DNA of 46,867 nucleotides from NCBI GenBank assembly GCA_045642925.1, contig JAZUJW010000033.1:1-46867 (forward strand), written 5' to 3'. Each line of letters begins with the position of its first letter. The stretch's first letter is position 1. The notes under the pieces are model-generated. The model did not search any database and was not told the origin of the DNA. It was given only the letters and a program-made list of their open reading frames with translations. The position numbers were made by a program, and so were the translations under genes. Origin of the DNA: Firm-04 sp045642925. GTDB lineage: Bacteria; Bacillota; Clostridia; Oscillospirales; Ruminococcaceae. This document shows, piece after piece, positions 16,408 to 24,026 of this stretch.

Positions 16408-16974
16408 TCAGCACGGCGCATCCGCAAGCTGATGCACGGCATTCTTTTCCAGCAGACATTCCCCGAATTCGGCAAGCTTTGCACGCAGCAGTGCGGTGAC
16501 GGCAAGCGGCTGACCATATTCTGCCAGCAAATACTGCGGAAAATTCTGGGCTTTTCCGTTCAGGCGCAGCAGAAGCACATAGTGGTTCTCGAAGCGATAT
16601 AGACTGCTTTCACAAAGATGAATGTCTGCGGCAAGCAGCTGACGACAGTACGACCGCAAGTCATCTTCTGCGGCAAATGCACCTGCGTACTGTGCAGCAT
16701 GGGACTTTTCTCTGCGGCGGGAATGCGGTGCCTGACAGCAGGATAGATATACCGTCAGACCGCCTTCTTCTGTGGCAAACAGTTCCACTGTCACCTGTCC
16801 CTGCGAAAACGGCACTTCGCAGAACAATTCTGCTTTGGCGATGAGAAATGAGATCAGCCGAAGCATTTGCGGGGAATCGGTATCATAGCCCTGCGGTTCC
16901 TGTAAAAATACTGCAAGTTCGGATGGGGCAAGCTGTACCTTCACGGTTTGCGGGGAAAGCTGTTCCAGTGTCAT
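16408..16974 (-). CDS. mecA: MecA-like adaptor protein
   Basis: MecA proteins deliver substrates to the ClpC unfoldase. The 188-residue protein shows the two-domain plan. The N-terminal domain (about 1-80) has the LxxxxVKVQLAPSEL start and an FCEVPFSQGQVTVELF stretch. The C-terminal domain has SLYRFENHYVLLLR, a gap, LLAEYGQPL and a final AV-hydrophobic end, closely matching the MecA C-terminus. The start at 16974 is favoured because AGGAG lies 8 nt upstream; the ATG at 16980 is too close to it. It is convergent with the epimerase gene (9-nt gap) and divergent from the Rnf-like genes (43-nt gap), an unusually tight antisense position. Confidence 0.8.
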   Translation of the reverse strand: MTLEQLSPQTVKVQLAPSELAVFLQEPQGYDTDSPQMLRLISFLIAKAELFCEVPFSQGQVTVELFATEEGGLTVYLSCCQAPHSRRREKSHAAQYAGAFAAEDDLRSYCRQLLAADIHLCESSLYRFENHYVLLLRLNGKAQNFPQYLLAEYGQPLAVTALLRAKLAEFGECLLEKNAVHQLADAPC

Positions 16975-17017
16975 TGGCATCGCTCCTTTCGTGCATGAAA
17001 ATTGAGGTGAAAAAGCA

Positions 17018-17983
17018 ATGGCTGAAAAAACGCAGGCAGCAGCCGCAAGGGACAGACTCCTGACACTGCTGTTTCTTGCAGCAGCATCGGCTGCATATTA
17101 CGGCCCGCGCGTACTGCTGCTTTGTGGCACTGCGGCGGCAATTTCGCTGCTGACAGACCGCATTTGCCTGTATCTGCGCAAAAAGCCGTTTCAAATGCAG
17201 GATATCGAGTCTGTCGCATCGGGTATCCTTCTTGCAATGATGTTCCCGCCGACCGTACCATATCCTTTGCTTATCATTGCCTGTATTTTTGCAATTATCA
17301 TTGGCAGACAAATTTTTGGCGGCAGTGAGAACCCTCTGTTTCCCACTGCGGCAGTCGGATACGTGTTTGCACGCACCGTCTGGAAAAATGCGGTCATACA
17401 ATATCCTGCTGCAAAGCAGTTTTTACCGCTGCTTTCGAAATGTTCCTGTGCCATGAGTACGGGTGCGGCTACCGTATGGAACCAGAACGGAAAAATCACA
17501 GGTCATCTGTCGGATTGGCTGACCTGCATTCCTGCGGTACCAATGGGCAGTGCTTCCCTTGTGATGCTCGGCACAGCCGCCATTGTGCTGTGGCTGCGGA
17601 GAAGTGCCGCTTTTCATGCATCCTTTTCTATGGTATTGATGATGACGCTGATGAGTATGCTGACATCTTCCCTGAATGCGGCGGCAGGCATGGCGATGAG
17701 CGCCTCCATGATGAACCTGACTTTATTTTCTGCGGTGTATCTGGTCGGTGACACTGACCTTGCACCGCGTGGATTCTGCGGTGTCCTGTACGGCGCTTTG
17801 GCAGGCATTTTCTGCTTTTATCTCACACGCATCGCGCACATCGAAAATGCACCCGTCCTGCTGTCCATTCTGATGCAGCCGCTTGGCATCTGGTGTTCGC
17901 GCTGTCAGACGATCATACAGCAGTGGCTCACCCGAAAGGAGGCGGCGGACAATGCAGACACCGATGCAAGCACTCTCTCCTGA
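17018..17983 (+). CDS. RnfD-like membrane protein (degenerate)
   Basis: A 321-residue membrane protein of about nine hydrophobic segments, related to RnfD/NqrB. The stretch SVASGILLAMMFPPTVPYP and IIIGRQIFGGSENPLFPTA match RnfD's GLLLALxLPP and FGGxGxNPFNPA blocks, and a C-terminal GDTDLAP aligns with RnfD's TDPxTxP. In real RnfD an FMN is attached to a threonine in (S/T)GATP; here the region reads STGAATVW, so the site is disturbed. It is first of three overlapping genes and overlaps the next by 32 nt. No RnfC precedes it. A role in electron transfer is doubtful. Confidence 0.75.
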   Translation: MAEKTQAAAARDRLLTLLFLAAASAAYYGPRVLLLCGTAAAISLLTDRICLYLRKKPFQMQDIESVASGILLAMMFPPTVPYPLLIIACIFAIIIGRQIFGGSENPLFPTAAVGYVFARTVWKNAVIQYPAAKQFLPLLSKCSCAMSTGAATVWNQNGKITGHLSDWLTCIPAVPMGSASLVMLGTAAIVLWLRRSAAFHASFSMVLMMTLMSMLTSSLNAAAGMAMSASMMNLTLFSAVYLVGDTDLAPRGFCGVLYGALAGIFCFYLTRIAHIENAPVLLSILMQPLGIWCSRCQTIIQQWLTRKEAADNADTDASTLS

Positions 17984-18581
17984 TGCACAAACAATTACGG
18001 CATCACCAAAACAAATCAATCCGTTCCTGTCATCAGGACTGTTTGCCGTACCCGCATTTCTGGGGACTACCACACTGAAACGGTCGCTGGTACTTTGTTT
18101 TGCAATGGATCTGATGATGCTGGCGGCAGATTTTGCCGCACAGTGGGTACCGAAAAAGCTGCCCGCTGCCCTTCGTATCCTATCGTATTCTCTGCTGGCA
18201 GCTTTGGTGTATCTTCCTGCTGGTCTGGCGGCAGATTTTTTCTTTCCGGATATTTCCATCGGGGCGGTTCTGCCGATGCTTTCCATGGGCGTACTGATGA
18301 CACTGCTTACAGCCGAAAAAATACCCGCACGCCGATGGGTACGGACAGGCAGAACTTGTCTTGCACTGCTTGGCTGGAATGCCGTATTGCTTCTCATGGG
18401 CACGTTGCGTGAACTGCTTGCAGAAGGAACACTATGGGCTTTTCCGCTCATCGAAATCGGTGTGATGCCGTCTGCGGCGAAAACATGGTTTGGAATGCTC
18501 CTGCTTGGCATTCTGGCGGCAGGCATCCGTGCATTCAGAATGCGTGAGCGAAAGGAGGAAAGCAGCAATGCGAATCTCTGA
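17952..18581 (+). CDS. RnfE-like membrane protein lacking Fe-S cysteines
   Basis: A 209-residue membrane protein of about six helices, related to RnfE/NqrD. The best anchor is LLLMGTLRELLAEGTLWAF, matching RnfE's LGxxREllGxGTlfG, and the N-terminal NPFLSSGLFAVP aligns with NPvfVqLLGLCP. By that alignment the [2Fe-2S] ligand cysteines are replaced (Val33 for the LCP cysteine, Val114 for the NC cysteine). The ATG at 17952 has AGGAGG upstream inside the RnfD-like gene. It overlaps the next gene by 14 nt. It is more likely a repurposed paralogue than a working Rnf subunit. Confidence 0.7.
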   Translation: MQTPMQALSPDAQTITASPKQINPFLSSGLFAVPAFLGTTTLKRSLVLCFAMDLMMLAADFAAQWVPKKLPAALRILSYSLLAALVYLPAGLAADFFFPDISIGAVLPMLSMGVLMTLLTAEKIPARRWVRTGRTCLALLGWNAVLLLMGTLRELLAEGTLWAFPLIEIGVMPSAAKTWFGMLLLGILAAGIRAFRMRERKEESSNANL

Positions 18582-19122
18582 ACTATTGCTGTGCATTGCA
18601 CTGAATCCGATGTTTGTCTACGGACTCGGCATTTCCATCTTTGATGAAAGAAACAAAAAGCCGCAGTATGCGTGGATTTTAGGACTGTTTCTGCTGATTT
18701 TCTCAGTCTTCGGAAGCACTGCGGCATTCCTCGCCGAACCATTTTTTGCGTCAAATGAAAGCAAGTGGGTACGTCCGCTTGGATACCTGCTGGCTGATCT
18801 GGCGCTCTCCGGTCTGCTATGGCTGATTTGCATGATTTTTCGCGGAGAAACACGCAATTTGCTGGTTTCCCATCTCAGTCAGGCAGCATTTTCATATGCA
18901 ATGTTCGGTGTCTGTTTTGTGTCAGCAGAACAGGCAGGAAACCTGAAAGCGGCATTTCTGCTGGGATTGCGCTGCGGTATTGGTCTTTGGATCGCTGCCG
19001 CGATGATCTGCACAGCAGGAAAACATCTTTGCGCAGCACCAGTGCCGCGCTGTGTGCGGGGATGGCCCGCAGTATTGCTCTATACGGGCATTCTGGCAAT
19101 GACAGCAGCTTGTCTGCAATGA
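18568..19122 (+). CDS. RnfA-like membrane protein lacking Fe-S cysteines
   Basis: A 184-residue membrane protein of about six helices in the RnfA position. The N-terminus LNPMFVYGLGISIF lines up with RnfA's NNFVLxxFLGICPF, with Ser23 where the cluster cysteine should be. HLSQAAFSYAMFGV lines up with YLPLITTNCAVLGV, with Tyr110 in place of the second cysteine. Similarity is weak, and position after RnfD- and RnfE-like genes is a large part of the call. AAAGGAGG precedes the ATG. In a normal operon (C-D-G-E-A-B) rnfB would follow; here a DUF4015-like gene follows after 21 nt. Confidence 0.6.
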   Translation: MRISELLLCIALNPMFVYGLGISIFDERNKKPQYAWILGLFLLIFSVFGSTAAFLAEPFFASNESKWVRPLGYLLADLALSGLLWLICMIFRGETRNLLVSHLSQAAFSYAMFGVCFVSAEQAGNLKAAFLLGLRCGIGLWIAAAMICTAGKHLCAAPVPRCVRGWPAVLLYTGILAMTAACLQ

Positions 19123-19143
19123 TAAACAGAAGAAAGGGGCGGT

Positions 19144-20373
19144 ATGATGCGTACACGGAAAAAAGGCCGTAAAATCTATACATATCGTGTCAAAAACCGC
19201 AGAATATTCAGCAAATACCATCCGATGCGTTCGGCATTCAGCATGGTGCTGATGAGCTTATTTCTCGTATTTTTCGGGATCGTAGGATTTAACGTGGCAG
19301 GGCCGCTGGTCACACGCTTGCAGGCAGAGGCGAAAAAGCCGACCACGACTCCCGATCCGTATGTATTCACCACGACCACACCGCCTGTTTCTGCTGTGAC
19401 CACGGCAACCGTGACCACACAGATCCGAATGACTGATACGATGCCTGTCATGCAGCAGGAGCCGCTTCGTCTGGCGCTGTATCTGAACGCCAACTGCGTA
19501 AGCGACTTAGACAAGCTTTCTGCGGCACTTTCAGAGGCATCCGCAGCAGGATATACGGCGGCGGTACTGCCGCTGCGTCTGGAAGGCGGCGCACTGCAAT
19601 ACTCCACCAAATCGGAACTGGCAAACGAATGCCATGCCACAAACGAAGAACTGCCGACACTTGCCGAGATCGCAGCAAAGATCGCAGCAGCAGACATGGC
19701 ACCAATTGCACGCATCGAAACAATTTCCGATACCCTTGTGCCGACTGTTCAGCCCAAAGCGGGATACCATCTGAAAGATTCTGACCAGCTTTGGCTGGAT
19801 GACTCTGCGGCAGCGGGCGGAAAAGCATGGATGTCACCGTTTTCGGAGATTTCGCTGAACTATTTGCAGGAGCTGACTGCCGAGATCGTAACATCGGGCT
19901 TTGAGCGCGTCATCTGCAGCGGCATTCACTACCCGACATTCTACCCCGAAGACATGGAAGCCATCGGCAAACAGGCTTCAGATGAAGAACAGCGCAGCAA
20001 CGGTCTGCACAATCTGCTGAACCGCATGGCAACTACCACCAATGTCAGCAGCTATGAATTTGATTTGAATGCAGCACTGCACGGCGAAGAAGAAGCACTG
20101 CATCCGTCTGCACTGGCGATTCAGACAGCGGTTGTCACCATTGATTTCCGCGATTTTGAGTCAATGTTCTATTATAGAAACGAACGCTATGATACCTCCA
20201 AGCTTGCCTATAAGGACAAAGTGATGCTTTTGCTGCAAGTCGCAGATGAAATGACGGAAAATCTCGAAGTGCTGCCCTGTATCTGCCGCGGCAAGCTGAC
20301 TGACACACAGCTTCAGAGTGTCATTGATGCTATGTATGAAGCAAACTACACAGAAATCTACATTCAGCCATAA
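19144..20373 (+). CDS. Membrane-anchored DUF4015-like (putative glycoside hydrolase) protein
   Basis: A 409-residue protein with a basic N-terminus, one membrane helix (about 31-55), a Thr/Pro-rich extracytoplasmic linker (about 65-95) and a TIM-barrel-like domain. The stretch WMSPFSEISLNYLQELTAEI followed by GFERVICSGIHYP resembles the DUF4015 pattern (WxxPFSxExxxY...GFDEIxxDYIRFP). The usual acidic pair in the IQFDYIRFP region appears changed (ICSGIHYP), so catalysis is uncertain. It probably shares the transcript of the Rnf-like genes. There is no obvious reason from family knowledge for this pairing. Confidence 0.6.
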   Translation: MMRTRKKGRKIYTYRVKNRRIFSKYHPMRSAFSMVLMSLFLVFFGIVGFNVAGPLVTRLQAEAKKPTTTPDPYVFTTTTPPVSAVTTATVTTQIRMTDTMPVMQQEPLRLALYLNANCVSDLDKLSAALSEASAAGYTAAVLPLRLEGGALQYSTKSELANECHATNEELPTLAEIAAKIAAADMAPIARIETISDTLVPTVQPKAGYHLKDSDQLWLDDSAAAGGKAWMSPFSEISLNYLQELTAEIVTSGFERVICSGIHYPTFYPEDMEAIGKQASDEEQRSNGLHNLLNRMATTTNVSSYEFDLNAALHGEEEALHPSALAIQTAVVTIDFRDFESMFYYRNERYDTSKLAYKDKVMLLLQVADEMTENLEVLPCICRGKLTDTQLQSVIDAMYEANYTEIYIQP

Positions 20374-20392
20374 GAATGAAAAGGAAGCACAG

Positions 20393-20919
20393 ATGATCAT
20401 TGATGCACACACGCATCTGCCCGTTTATAAGAGTATTGCCTTAAGAAAAGATAGAAAAACTCCTGCAAAAGCTGATACAGAACAAGATCGCAAAATGCGT
20501 GGTCATCTCCGATTCCACACTGGAAAGCGAAATCGGCAGTATGAATGAATGCGCAGATACCCGTTCTGTTTCATTCAGGCTGGGAGAACAGTCAGTATGC
20601 GACATGGGAAGAAGCCGCAAACGTATCCATAAAATATCCGAAGCTGATACTGGTATGCTGTCATTGCTTTTACCCGAATATATTCTTTGAATTGTCGCCT
20701 GTTGCGGATGACCTGTCTGTATTTGACAGAATCAAAAATGACATTGCTGCGCTGATAAAGGCTGTTCCTGACAGAGTGCTGTTCGGTTCGGATTACGGAA
20801 GCTGCAATCAGGAACAGCACATTCAGACAATCAACGGACTTGAATTAGAAACAGATATTTCGGATAAGGTTTTTTATCAGAATGCAAGGATACTCTATCA
20901 ACTAGAATCAACAGATTAG
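20393..20919 (+). pseudogene. Amidohydrolase (TIM-barrel, PF04909-like) remnant
   Basis: The start MIIDAHTHLPV is the classic metal-binding HxH beginning of the family. The end (FHSGWENSQY, LILVCCHC, RVLFGSDYGS) is the family's C-terminal half with its GSDY motif. Between them the reading frame shifts near 20440-20450 (the other frame continues KIEKLLQKLIQNKIAKCVVISDSTLESE) and again near 20545. The total is about 176 codons against the usual 250-280, so an internal piece also seems deleted. It is unlikely to make an active enzyme. Confidence 0.8.
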
Positions 20920-20929
20920 GAGCAAAAGA

Positions 20930-21370
20930 ATGGAATGCAAAGAATTGAATGTCTCTGATCTGAAAATCGTGCAAGACCTGTTTTTTTCGGTTTTCACAGC
21001 AGAACCCTGGAACGACGACTGGAGCAACACCGAACAGCTTCGGCTGTATTTGCTCGACCTGATGGGAAATCCGAATTCCCTTTCCTACGGTTGGTTTGAC
21101 GGTGATAAACTGGTCGGCATCGCACTCGGCTGTATCCATCACTGGTGGACGAACACCGAATATTATATCCATGAATTCTGCATTCAAACTGCCATGCAGG
21201 GAAAAGGACAAGGTACTGCCTTTCTGCAAGCCGTAGAACAAGCCGCATCTGCACTGGAGATCCAAAGCATCTTCCTCCAGACTGAACGAACACATCCCGC
21301 ATATCAGTTCTACCAAAAGAACGGCTTTACGGTGCTTCCAAACCATATGTCCCTGTATAAATCCATTTGA
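20930..21370 (+). CDS. GNAT-family N-acetyltransferase
   Basis: A 146-residue acetyl-CoA-dependent acyltransferase fold. The acetyl-CoA-binding motif A is visible as EFCIQTAMQGKGQGTAFLQA (Q-G-K-G-Q-G loop), followed by LQTERTHPAYQFYQKNGF, the usual motif B with the YxxxGF ending. Substrate cannot be deduced. AGGAG lies 7 nt before the ATG. It lies between the amidohydrolase remnant and an asparaginase in one direction. Confidence 0.88.
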   Translation: MECKELNVSDLKIVQDLFFSVFTAEPWNDDWSNTEQLRLYLLDLMGNPNSLSYGWFDGDKLVGIALGCIHHWWTNTEYYIHEFCIQTAMQGKGQGTAFLQAVEQAASALEIQSIFLQTERTHPAYQFYQKNGFTVLPNHMSLYKSI

Positions 21371-21386
21371 CGGAGGCGCACTGACA

Positions 21387-22388
21387 GTGATTTCTATTGC
21401 CCTGATTCTGACAGGCGGCACGATTTGCAGCTTTGTCCATGAAAAAAGCGGCGAACGGCAAACCAATGCCGCAGCCGCAAAAACGATTCTGGAACAACAA
21501 TTTCATGCAAGACATCCGCAGTCTGACGTACAGTTTACTGCCGTGTCACCGTATGATACATTAAGCGAAAACTGCACCCCGCAGCACATGACAAGTCTGC
21601 TTGCCGCCGTGCAGCAATGCGCCGCACAGCCATTTGACGGCATTCTGATTGCCCACGGCACAGATACACTTGCCTTTACCGCAGGCATCCTCGCCTCCGC
21701 CCCGCTTGGACTGCAAATGCCCGTGATTCTGGTTTCTTCCAATGCGCCGCTGACGGATGCCGCCGCCAACGGACAGGATAATTTTGATGCCGCTGTTTCG
21801 TTGGTCAAGCAGGGTTTGCCCGCAGGTATCTGGACGGCGTATCGGAATCAGGATGGTATCATGTACCTCCATCACGGTGCAGAATTGCGGCAATGTGAAA
21901 ATTTCAGCGAATCCTTTTTCAGTCAGCGGATGCAGCCCGCAAATGCACCGCTTCCGCTGCCATGCATCGACACAATGTCCCCTGTTCCGTCCATTTCGCT
22001 TTCCGACAAAGTGCTGTTGGTAATGCCGTATAATGGTTTGCGCTATGACCGCATTCCGCTGGATGGCATTGCGGCGGTCATTCACGGCAGCTACCATTCC
22101 GAAACCGCAAATGCACTGGAAGATTCGCCCTATTCCGTCCGCACCCTTCTGAAACGCTGTCAGGAACGACAGATTTTCTGCGGCATCGCACCCTGTTCGC
22201 GTGCGCATCAAACATATGTGTCAGGGGGAGATTTAGTGCGGGCAGGACTATTTCCGCTGGGCAGCATCCCCACGACGTTTGCTTATGGCGCGGCACAAAT
22301 TGCCGTTGGCATGGGGATTTGCGGCGATGCGGTCGGACAATATATTTTATCGCGTGCTGAGATGCTTTACAGCAACACCTTGCGCTGA
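21387..22388 (+). CDS. L-asparaginase
   Basis: Hydrolyses asparagine to aspartate and ammonia. The 333-residue protein has the first-threonine motif LTGGTICS at the N-terminus, the second-threonine motif AHGTDTLAFTA, and NGQDNFDAAVSLVKQG, whose lysine fits the catalytic lysine of type I/II enzymes. There is no signal peptide, so it is cytoplasmic. The start codon is GTG with GGAGG 10 nt upstream. Its 3' end overlaps the convergent DUF4416 gene by 22 nt. Confidence 0.88.
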   Translation: MISIALILTGGTICSFVHEKSGERQTNAAAAKTILEQQFHARHPQSDVQFTAVSPYDTLSENCTPQHMTSLLAAVQQCAAQPFDGILIAHGTDTLAFTAGILASAPLGLQMPVILVSSNAPLTDAAANGQDNFDAAVSLVKQGLPAGIWTAYRNQDGIMYLHHGAELRQCENFSESFFSQRMQPANAPLPLPCIDTMSPVPSISLSDKVLLVMPYNGLRYDRIPLDGIAAVIHGSYHSETANALEDSPYSVRTLLKRCQERQIFCGIAPCSRAHQTYVSGGDLVRAGLFPLGSIPTTFAYGAAQIAVGMGICGDAVGQYILSRAEMLYSNTLR

Positions 22389-22900
22389 GCCATGTAAATT
22401 TTACGTGCTTCTGACAGGAAATCATGCACCTGCGGCATTTTGAAGTCCATATACGTCCATGGGAACGGATGCCATGCGTGACGTGCATAAAACAGCGTCA
22501 GTTCGGCATAAATGCCATTTTGCAGCGGAATGCGGTGTCCCGCATTTTTGGTAGTGGCAAGCGAAAGCCGTCCGCAGGAGATGAAACCGGGGTCGAGATT
22601 CAGCCGCCGATTGCCGTCCACCGCAATGGACTGTTCCAGTGCGTTCGTGCAGGTTTTGATTTCCGCAAGTTCGGCGGGGTCACGGCATTCCTGAAAACTC
22701 ATCAGACGGCGGAACACTTTTCCGTCCATTTCTTTGTCATAGTACGGAGAAATTTCCGAAAAGCAGTATGCAGGAGAAACAAGGTCAAATGCACCATACA
22801 ATTCCTGAAGCTTCTGCTGCATTTCTGCGGCAAGCGCTTCATCGGTATAAAGCATAGCAAGTATCAGTTTTTCCTTTTCAAATGATTGGGCAATTCCCAT
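22367..22900 (-). CDS. DUF4416 family protein
   Basis: A 177-residue soluble protein. The blocks EISPYYDKEMDGKVFRRLMSF, LNLDPGFIS, LATTKNAGHRIPL and GIYAELTLFY match the DUF4416 family (family knowledge: widespread, unknown function). The ATG at 22900 has AGAAGGGA 5-6 nt upstream. Convergent overlap of 22 nt with the asparaginase gene. Confidence 0.88.
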   Translation of the reverse strand: MGIAQSFEKEKLILAMLYTDEALAAEMQQKLQELYGAFDLVSPAYCFSEISPYYDKEMDGKVFRRLMSFQECRDPAELAEIKTCTNALEQSIAVDGNRRLNLDPGFISCGRLSLATTKNAGHRIPLQNGIYAELTLFYARHAWHPFPWTYMDFKMPQVHDFLSEARKIYMAQRKVLL

Positions 22901-22923
22901 AATATCCCTTCTTTCTGTTCCTT

Positions 22924-22952
22924 ATGATAACATGAAATGAACATAAAGTCAA
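22924..22952 (-). promoter_or_regulatory. Promoter of the DUF4416 gene
   Basis: On the minus strand, TTGACT (22952-22947), 17-nt spacer and TATCAT (22929-22924). It sits in the 65-nt gap shared with the divergent nth gene. Confidence 0.65.
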
Positions 22953-22965
22953 GGAGTGACATAAC

Positions 22966-23625
22966 ATGGAATCTTTGAAGCAAAAAGCAGTGAAAATCTG
23001 TGATGTACTGGATACAGTTTATCCGGGTGCGGTTTGTTCATTGGAATATGAAGAACCGTATCAGCTGATGATTGCGGCGCGGCTGAGTGCACAGTGTACC
23101 GATGCCCGCGTGAATATCGTCACAAGAACGCTGTTTCAGCAATTTCCGACACTGGAATCTTTTGCGGAAGCAGACCTTTCAGCACTCGAAGAAGCCGTCA
23201 AGCCCTGCGGATTTTACCATACGAAAGCGGCAAGCATCAAAGAAATGTGCCGCCGCCTGATTGACGTATTTGACAGCCGCGTGCCTGATAATATGGACGA
23301 TTTGCTGACACTTTCGGGCATCGGCAGAAAAACGGCAAACTTACTGCTTGGCGATGTCTATGGAAAGCCTTCGGTCGTGACGGACACGCACTGCATCCGC
23401 ATTTCGGGCAGACTTGGGCTGACCACGAACCATGCCCCCGAACAGGTCGAAGCAGATTTACGCGCCATTCTCCCGCCCGCACGTTCTTCGCGCTACTGTC
23501 ATCAGATGGTGCTGTTCGGGCGTGATACCTGCCGCGCACGCAGTCCGCTTTGCAAAGAATGTCCGCTTACGGCATTTTGCACAAATCCCGAATTCACAAA
23601 AATCCCAAACAAGAAAACAGAATGA
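22966..23625 (+). CDS. nth: Endonuclease III
   Basis: Base-excision DNA glycosylase/AP lyase for oxidised pyrimidines, 219 residues. The helix-hairpin-helix LSGIGRKTANLLL includes the catalytic lysine, VTDTHCIRISGRL contains the catalytic aspartate, and the C-terminus holds the [4Fe-4S] cysteines in the exact C-x6-C-x2-C-x5-C spacing (CRARSPLCKECPLTAFC). AGGAG lies 9 nt before the ATG. Confidence 0.95.
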   Translation: MESLKQKAVKICDVLDTVYPGAVCSLEYEEPYQLMIAARLSAQCTDARVNIVTRTLFQQFPTLESFAEADLSALEEAVKPCGFYHTKAASIKEMCRRLIDVFDSRVPDNMDDLLTLSGIGRKTANLLLGDVYGKPSVVTDTHCIRISGRLGLTTNHAPEQVEADLRAILPPARSSRYCHQMVLFGRDTCRARSPLCKECPLTAFCTNPEFTKIPNKKTE

Positions 23626-23677
23626 TACACGTTTCTTCCGAAAAGTCCCGCATCGGAACAGAATTTGCAAAAAAAGC

Positions 23678-23706
23678 TTTTCAAACCTGTTTCGTTATGC
23701 TATAAT
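23678..23706 (+). promoter_or_regulatory. Candidate promoter of the ACT/UPF0210 pair
   Basis: TATAAT (23701-23706) lies 33 nt before the ACT-domain gene, with a weak TTTTCA 17 nt upstream. Confidence 0.45.
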
Positions 23707-23738
23707 AATAGAAAATGATTTCAGGAGGTTTTTATCAT

Positions 23739-24008
23739 ATGAAAGCAGTGATTACGGTGATCGGTCACGACACGGTCGGCATTCTCCATAAGGTCAGCGG
23801 TATCTGTGCAGAATGCAATGCCAATGTCACAGAGGTGACACAGAGTGTTTTGCAGGATTTGTTTGCCATGTTCATGCTGGTAGACATTCGGGAACTGAAC
23901 TGCGATTTTGCAGTGCTCTCCGAAAAACTCAACGCACTCGGCAAGGAACTGGGACTGTCCATCCACACCATGCACGAAGACATTTTCAATTCCATGCACC
24001 GTATTTGA
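23739..24008 (+). CDS. ACT-domain protein (UPF0237)
   Basis: An 89-residue single ACT domain (MKAVITVIGHDTVGILHKVS start, typical ligand-loop glycine), GcvR-like. ACT domains bind amino acids and regulate partners. AGGAGG lies 10 nt before the ATG. It is followed after 18 nt by a UPF0210 gene, a pairing common in Firmicutes and archaea (family knowledge), so the two probably act together. Ligand unknown. Confidence 0.92.
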   Translation: MKAVITVIGHDTVGILHKVSGICAECNANVTEVTQSVLQDLFAMFMLVDIRELNCDFAVLSEKLNALGKELGLSIHTMHEDIFNSMHRI

Positions 24009-24026
24009 TGAACTAGGAGGATTTTC

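Noticed and set aside
17018..19122. Annotation as a functional Rnf complex
   Set aside because: C, G and B are absent and the cluster-ligand cysteines of E and A appear replaced in my alignment.
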